From Candidatus Stackebrandtia excrementipullorum (GTDB lineage Bacteria; Actinomycetota; Actinomycetes; Mycobacteriales; Micromonosporaceae): a DNA stretch of 42,837 nucleotides. A program made the translations under genes and the position numbers. The notes under the pieces were generated by a model. The model was not told the origin of the DNA. It ran no database searches and saw only the letters and a program-made list of their open reading frames with translations. The stretch lies in assembly GCA_019113825.1 (NCBI GenBank), contig DXGR01000088.1:1-42837 (forward strand), given 5' to 3'. Position 1 is the stretch's first letter. Every line of letters starts with the position of its first letter. Shown one piece after another: positions 41,133 through 42,837 of this stretch.

Positions 41133-42837
41133 TTATGCGTCGACCTTCTTCTTGGTGTCCGAACCGTTGTCGACGTCGTCGCCGACGGTGATCGGCTTGC
41201 TGCGGCTCCACGCGACCGCACCGATGATCGCGGCCAGGGCGACACCGGCGATCGAGTAACGGATGAACGGGCTCGCGTCGTCGCCGTAGCTGAACATGAC
41301 GATGGCCGGAGCGATCAGCAATGCCACCAGGTTCATCACCTTGAGCAGCGGGTTGATGGCCGGGCCGGCGGTGTCCTTGAACGGGTCACCCACGGTGTCA
41401 CCGATGACGGTGGCATCGTGAGCCTCGGTGCCCTTACCACCGTGTGCACCGTCTTCGACGGCCTTCTTGGCGTTGTCCCAGGCACCACCGGAGTTGGCCA
41501 GGAAGATCGCCATGAGCACGCCGCAGGCGATCGCACCGGCCAGGTAGGCGGCCAGCGGGCCGACACCCATACCGAAACCGACCGCGATCGGCGCCATGAC
41601 CGCCAACAGGCCGGGCGTCATGAGCTCACGCTGCGCGTCGCGCGTGCAGATGTCGACGACACGGCCGTACTCGGGGCGCTGCGATCCGTCCATGATTCCG
41701 GGGAACTCACGGAACTGGCGACGCACCTCGTACACGACGGCGCCGGCCGAACGCGACACGGCGTTGACGGCCAGTCCCGAGAACAGGAAGACCACGGCCG
41801 CACCGACGATGAAGCCGACGATGTTGCTCGGGTCGGCCAGGTTCAGGATCGAGTCGATGATGCCTGCGGCGTTTTCGCCGGCCCTGTTCAAGGCGTTTTC
41901 CATGGCACTGGTGTAGGAACCGAACAGTGCGGTCGCCGCGAGGACGGCCGTCGCGATCGCGATGCCCTTGGTGATCGCCTTGGTGGTGTTGCCGACGGCG
42001 TCGAGGTCGGTCAGCGTGCGTGCGCCCTCCTCGTCGATGTCGCCGGACATCTCCGCGATTCCCTGAGCGTTGTCACTGATGGGGCCGAACGTGTCCATCG
42101 CGACGATGACGCCCACGGTGGTCAGCAGACCACAGCCGGCCAACGCGATGGCGAACAGCGACACCCAGATGACACCGCTACCGAGCAGGTAGGCGCCGAA
42201 GACGCCCGCGCCGATCAGCAACGCGGAGAACACGGCGGATTCGAAGCCCAGCGAGATACCCGACAGAATGACGGTGGCGGGGCCGGTCAGCGACGTCTTG
42301 GCGACGTCGGAGACGGGCCGCTTCTCCGTCTCGGTGTAGTAACCGGTCAGCGCCATGATGGCGGCGGCCAGCACGATACCGATGACGACGGCACCGATGG
42401 CCACGCCCTGCGGCGACAACGCCATGCCGGACACGTCGATGTCGCTGCCCAAGGCGCTCCACTCGGAGGGGACCGCGAGCAGGATGGCACCCGCCGACAG
42501 GACGGCGGCAACGATCGCCGATATGAAGAAGGACCGGTTGATGGCGGTCAACCCGTTCTTGTCAGAGGCGCGCAGACGCGTGATCACGACGCCGAGGATG
42601 GCGGTGATGATGCCGACCGAACCGATGATCAGCGGGAGGACGAGGCCGGTGTCGCCGAAGGCGATCTGCCCCAGGATCAGCGAGGCGACCAGGGTCACCG
42701 CGTAGGACTCGAACAGGTCGGCGGCCATGCCGGCGCAGTCACCCACGTTGTCACCGACGTTGTCGGCGATCGTGGCGGCGTTGCGGGGGTCGTCCTCGGG
42801 GATGCCCTGTTCGACCTTGCCGACCAGGTCGGCGCCG
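41133..42837 (-). CDS. hppA: Membrane-bound proton-pumping pyrophosphatase, C-terminal part
   Basis: About 567 residues are visible; the N-terminus lies beyond the right edge. The frame enters as GADLVGKVEQGIPEDDPRNAATIADNVGDNVGDCAGMAADLFESYAVT, the pyrophosphate/Mg-binding signature of the family (DVGADLVGKVE and DNVGDNVGDCAG). The second signature near the C-terminus is GAWDNAKKAVEDG, followed by VIGDTVGDPFKDTAGPAINPLLKV. At least ten membrane segments are present. GNTTKAITKGIAIATA has Lys at the position that in the family distinguishes potassium-independent pumps (Ala for potassium-dependent), so it is probably K+-independent; this is my reading of one site. The pump uses PPi to export protons or sodium. 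Confidence 0.95.
   Translation of the reverse strand, partial: GADLVGKVEQGIPEDDPRNAATIADNVGDNVGDCAGMAADLFESYAVTLVASLILGQIAFGDTGLVLPLIIGSVGIITAILGVVITRLRASDKNGLTAINRSFFISAIVAAVLSAGAILLAVPSEWSALGSDIDVSGMALSPQGVAIGAVVIGIVLAAAIMALTGYYTETEKRPVSDVAKTSLTGPATVILSGISLGFESAVFSALLIGAGVFGAYLLGSGVIWVSLFAIALAGCGLLTTVGVIVAMDTFGPISDNAQGIAEMSGDIDEEGARTLTDLDAVGNTTKAITKGIAIATAVLAATALFGSYTSAMENALNRAGENAAGIIDSILNLADPSNIVGFIVGAAVVFLFSGLAVNAVSRSAGAVVYEVRRQFREFPGIMDGSQRPEYGRVVDICTRDAQRELMTPGLLAVMAPIAVGFGMGVGPLAAYLAGAIACGVLMAIFLANSGGAWDNAKKAVEDGAHGGKGTEAHDATVIGDTVGDPFKDTAGPAINPLLKVMNLVALLIAPAIVMFSYGDDASPFIRYSIAGVALAAIIGAVAWSRSKPITVGDDVDNGSDTKKKVDA

Overview
The window reads as a contiguous piece of chromosome from a high-GC actinobacterium. 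The evidence is GC-rich third codon positions, frequent GTG starts, an actinobacterial-type c-di-AMP riboswitch in front of a secreted NlpC/P60 protein, a 421-residue aspartokinase with an internal beta-subunit start, a PurF with a short propeptide, and a TopA with a lysine-rich tail instead of zinc fingers. The gene neighbourhoods (dnaX-ybaB-recR, lysC-asd, purF-purM, purD) fit a Glycomycetaceae/Micromonosporaceae-like organism. That family-level placement is a guess from gene content; no search was possible. I see no prophage, transposon, CRISPR array, tRNA or rRNA.

Layout. 1-2.7 kb (minus): the 5' end of a secreted protein, then two secreted coiled-coil NlpC/P60 cell-wall hydrolases, the upstream one behind a ydaO-type c-di-AMP riboswitch. 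2.7-5.0 kb (plus): a copper-responsive cluster (csoR with a visible operator, copZ, a His/Met-rich membrane-anchored protein) followed by deoD. 5.0-7.8 kb (plus): three tandem paralogous membrane-anchored proteins with an aspartate-rich calcium-type loop, of unknown function. 7.9-10.4 kb (minus): purM and purF, coupled by a 4-base overlap. 10.6-12.7 kb (minus): a large type-I membrane protein with an internal repeat array in its cytoplasmic tail. 13-18.2 kb (plus): an SdpI-like membrane protein, a sterol-carrier-family protein, the 4.5S/SRP RNA, purD, dnaX, ybaB and recR. 18.3-24.1 kb (plus): a complete five-gene peptide ABC importer with a very long hairpin after the binding-protein gene. 24.3-29.8 kb: a CaCA-type cation exchanger, a small DivIVA-domain protein, leuA with a leucine-codon leader peptide and attenuator, an UlaG-like metallo-hydrolase and a HAD phosphatase. 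30.1-36.1 kb: a small orphan ORF, a nitroreductase, a lipoprotein, lysC-asd, and a NarL/DesK-type two-component system converging on asd. 36.3-42.8 kb: two small membrane proteins, topA with a LexA-type palindrome upstream, a lipoprotein, and the C-terminal part of a membrane pyrophosphatase (hppA) that runs off the right edge.

How it fits together. Most genes are housekeeping: purine synthesis and salvage (purD, purF, purM, deoD), replication and repair (dnaX, recR, topA), aspartate-family and leucine biosynthesis (lysC, asd, leuA), and envelope remodelling. The most informative observations are regulatory: a classical leucine attenuator, a LexA-like box at topA, the c-di-AMP riboswitch, the CsoR operator, and a response-regulator frame that reads through a terminator hairpin into the opposite strand of asd. 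The three tandem paralogs at 5.0-7.8 kb and the repeat-tailed membrane protein at 10.6-12.7 kb are the best candidates for undescribed biology.
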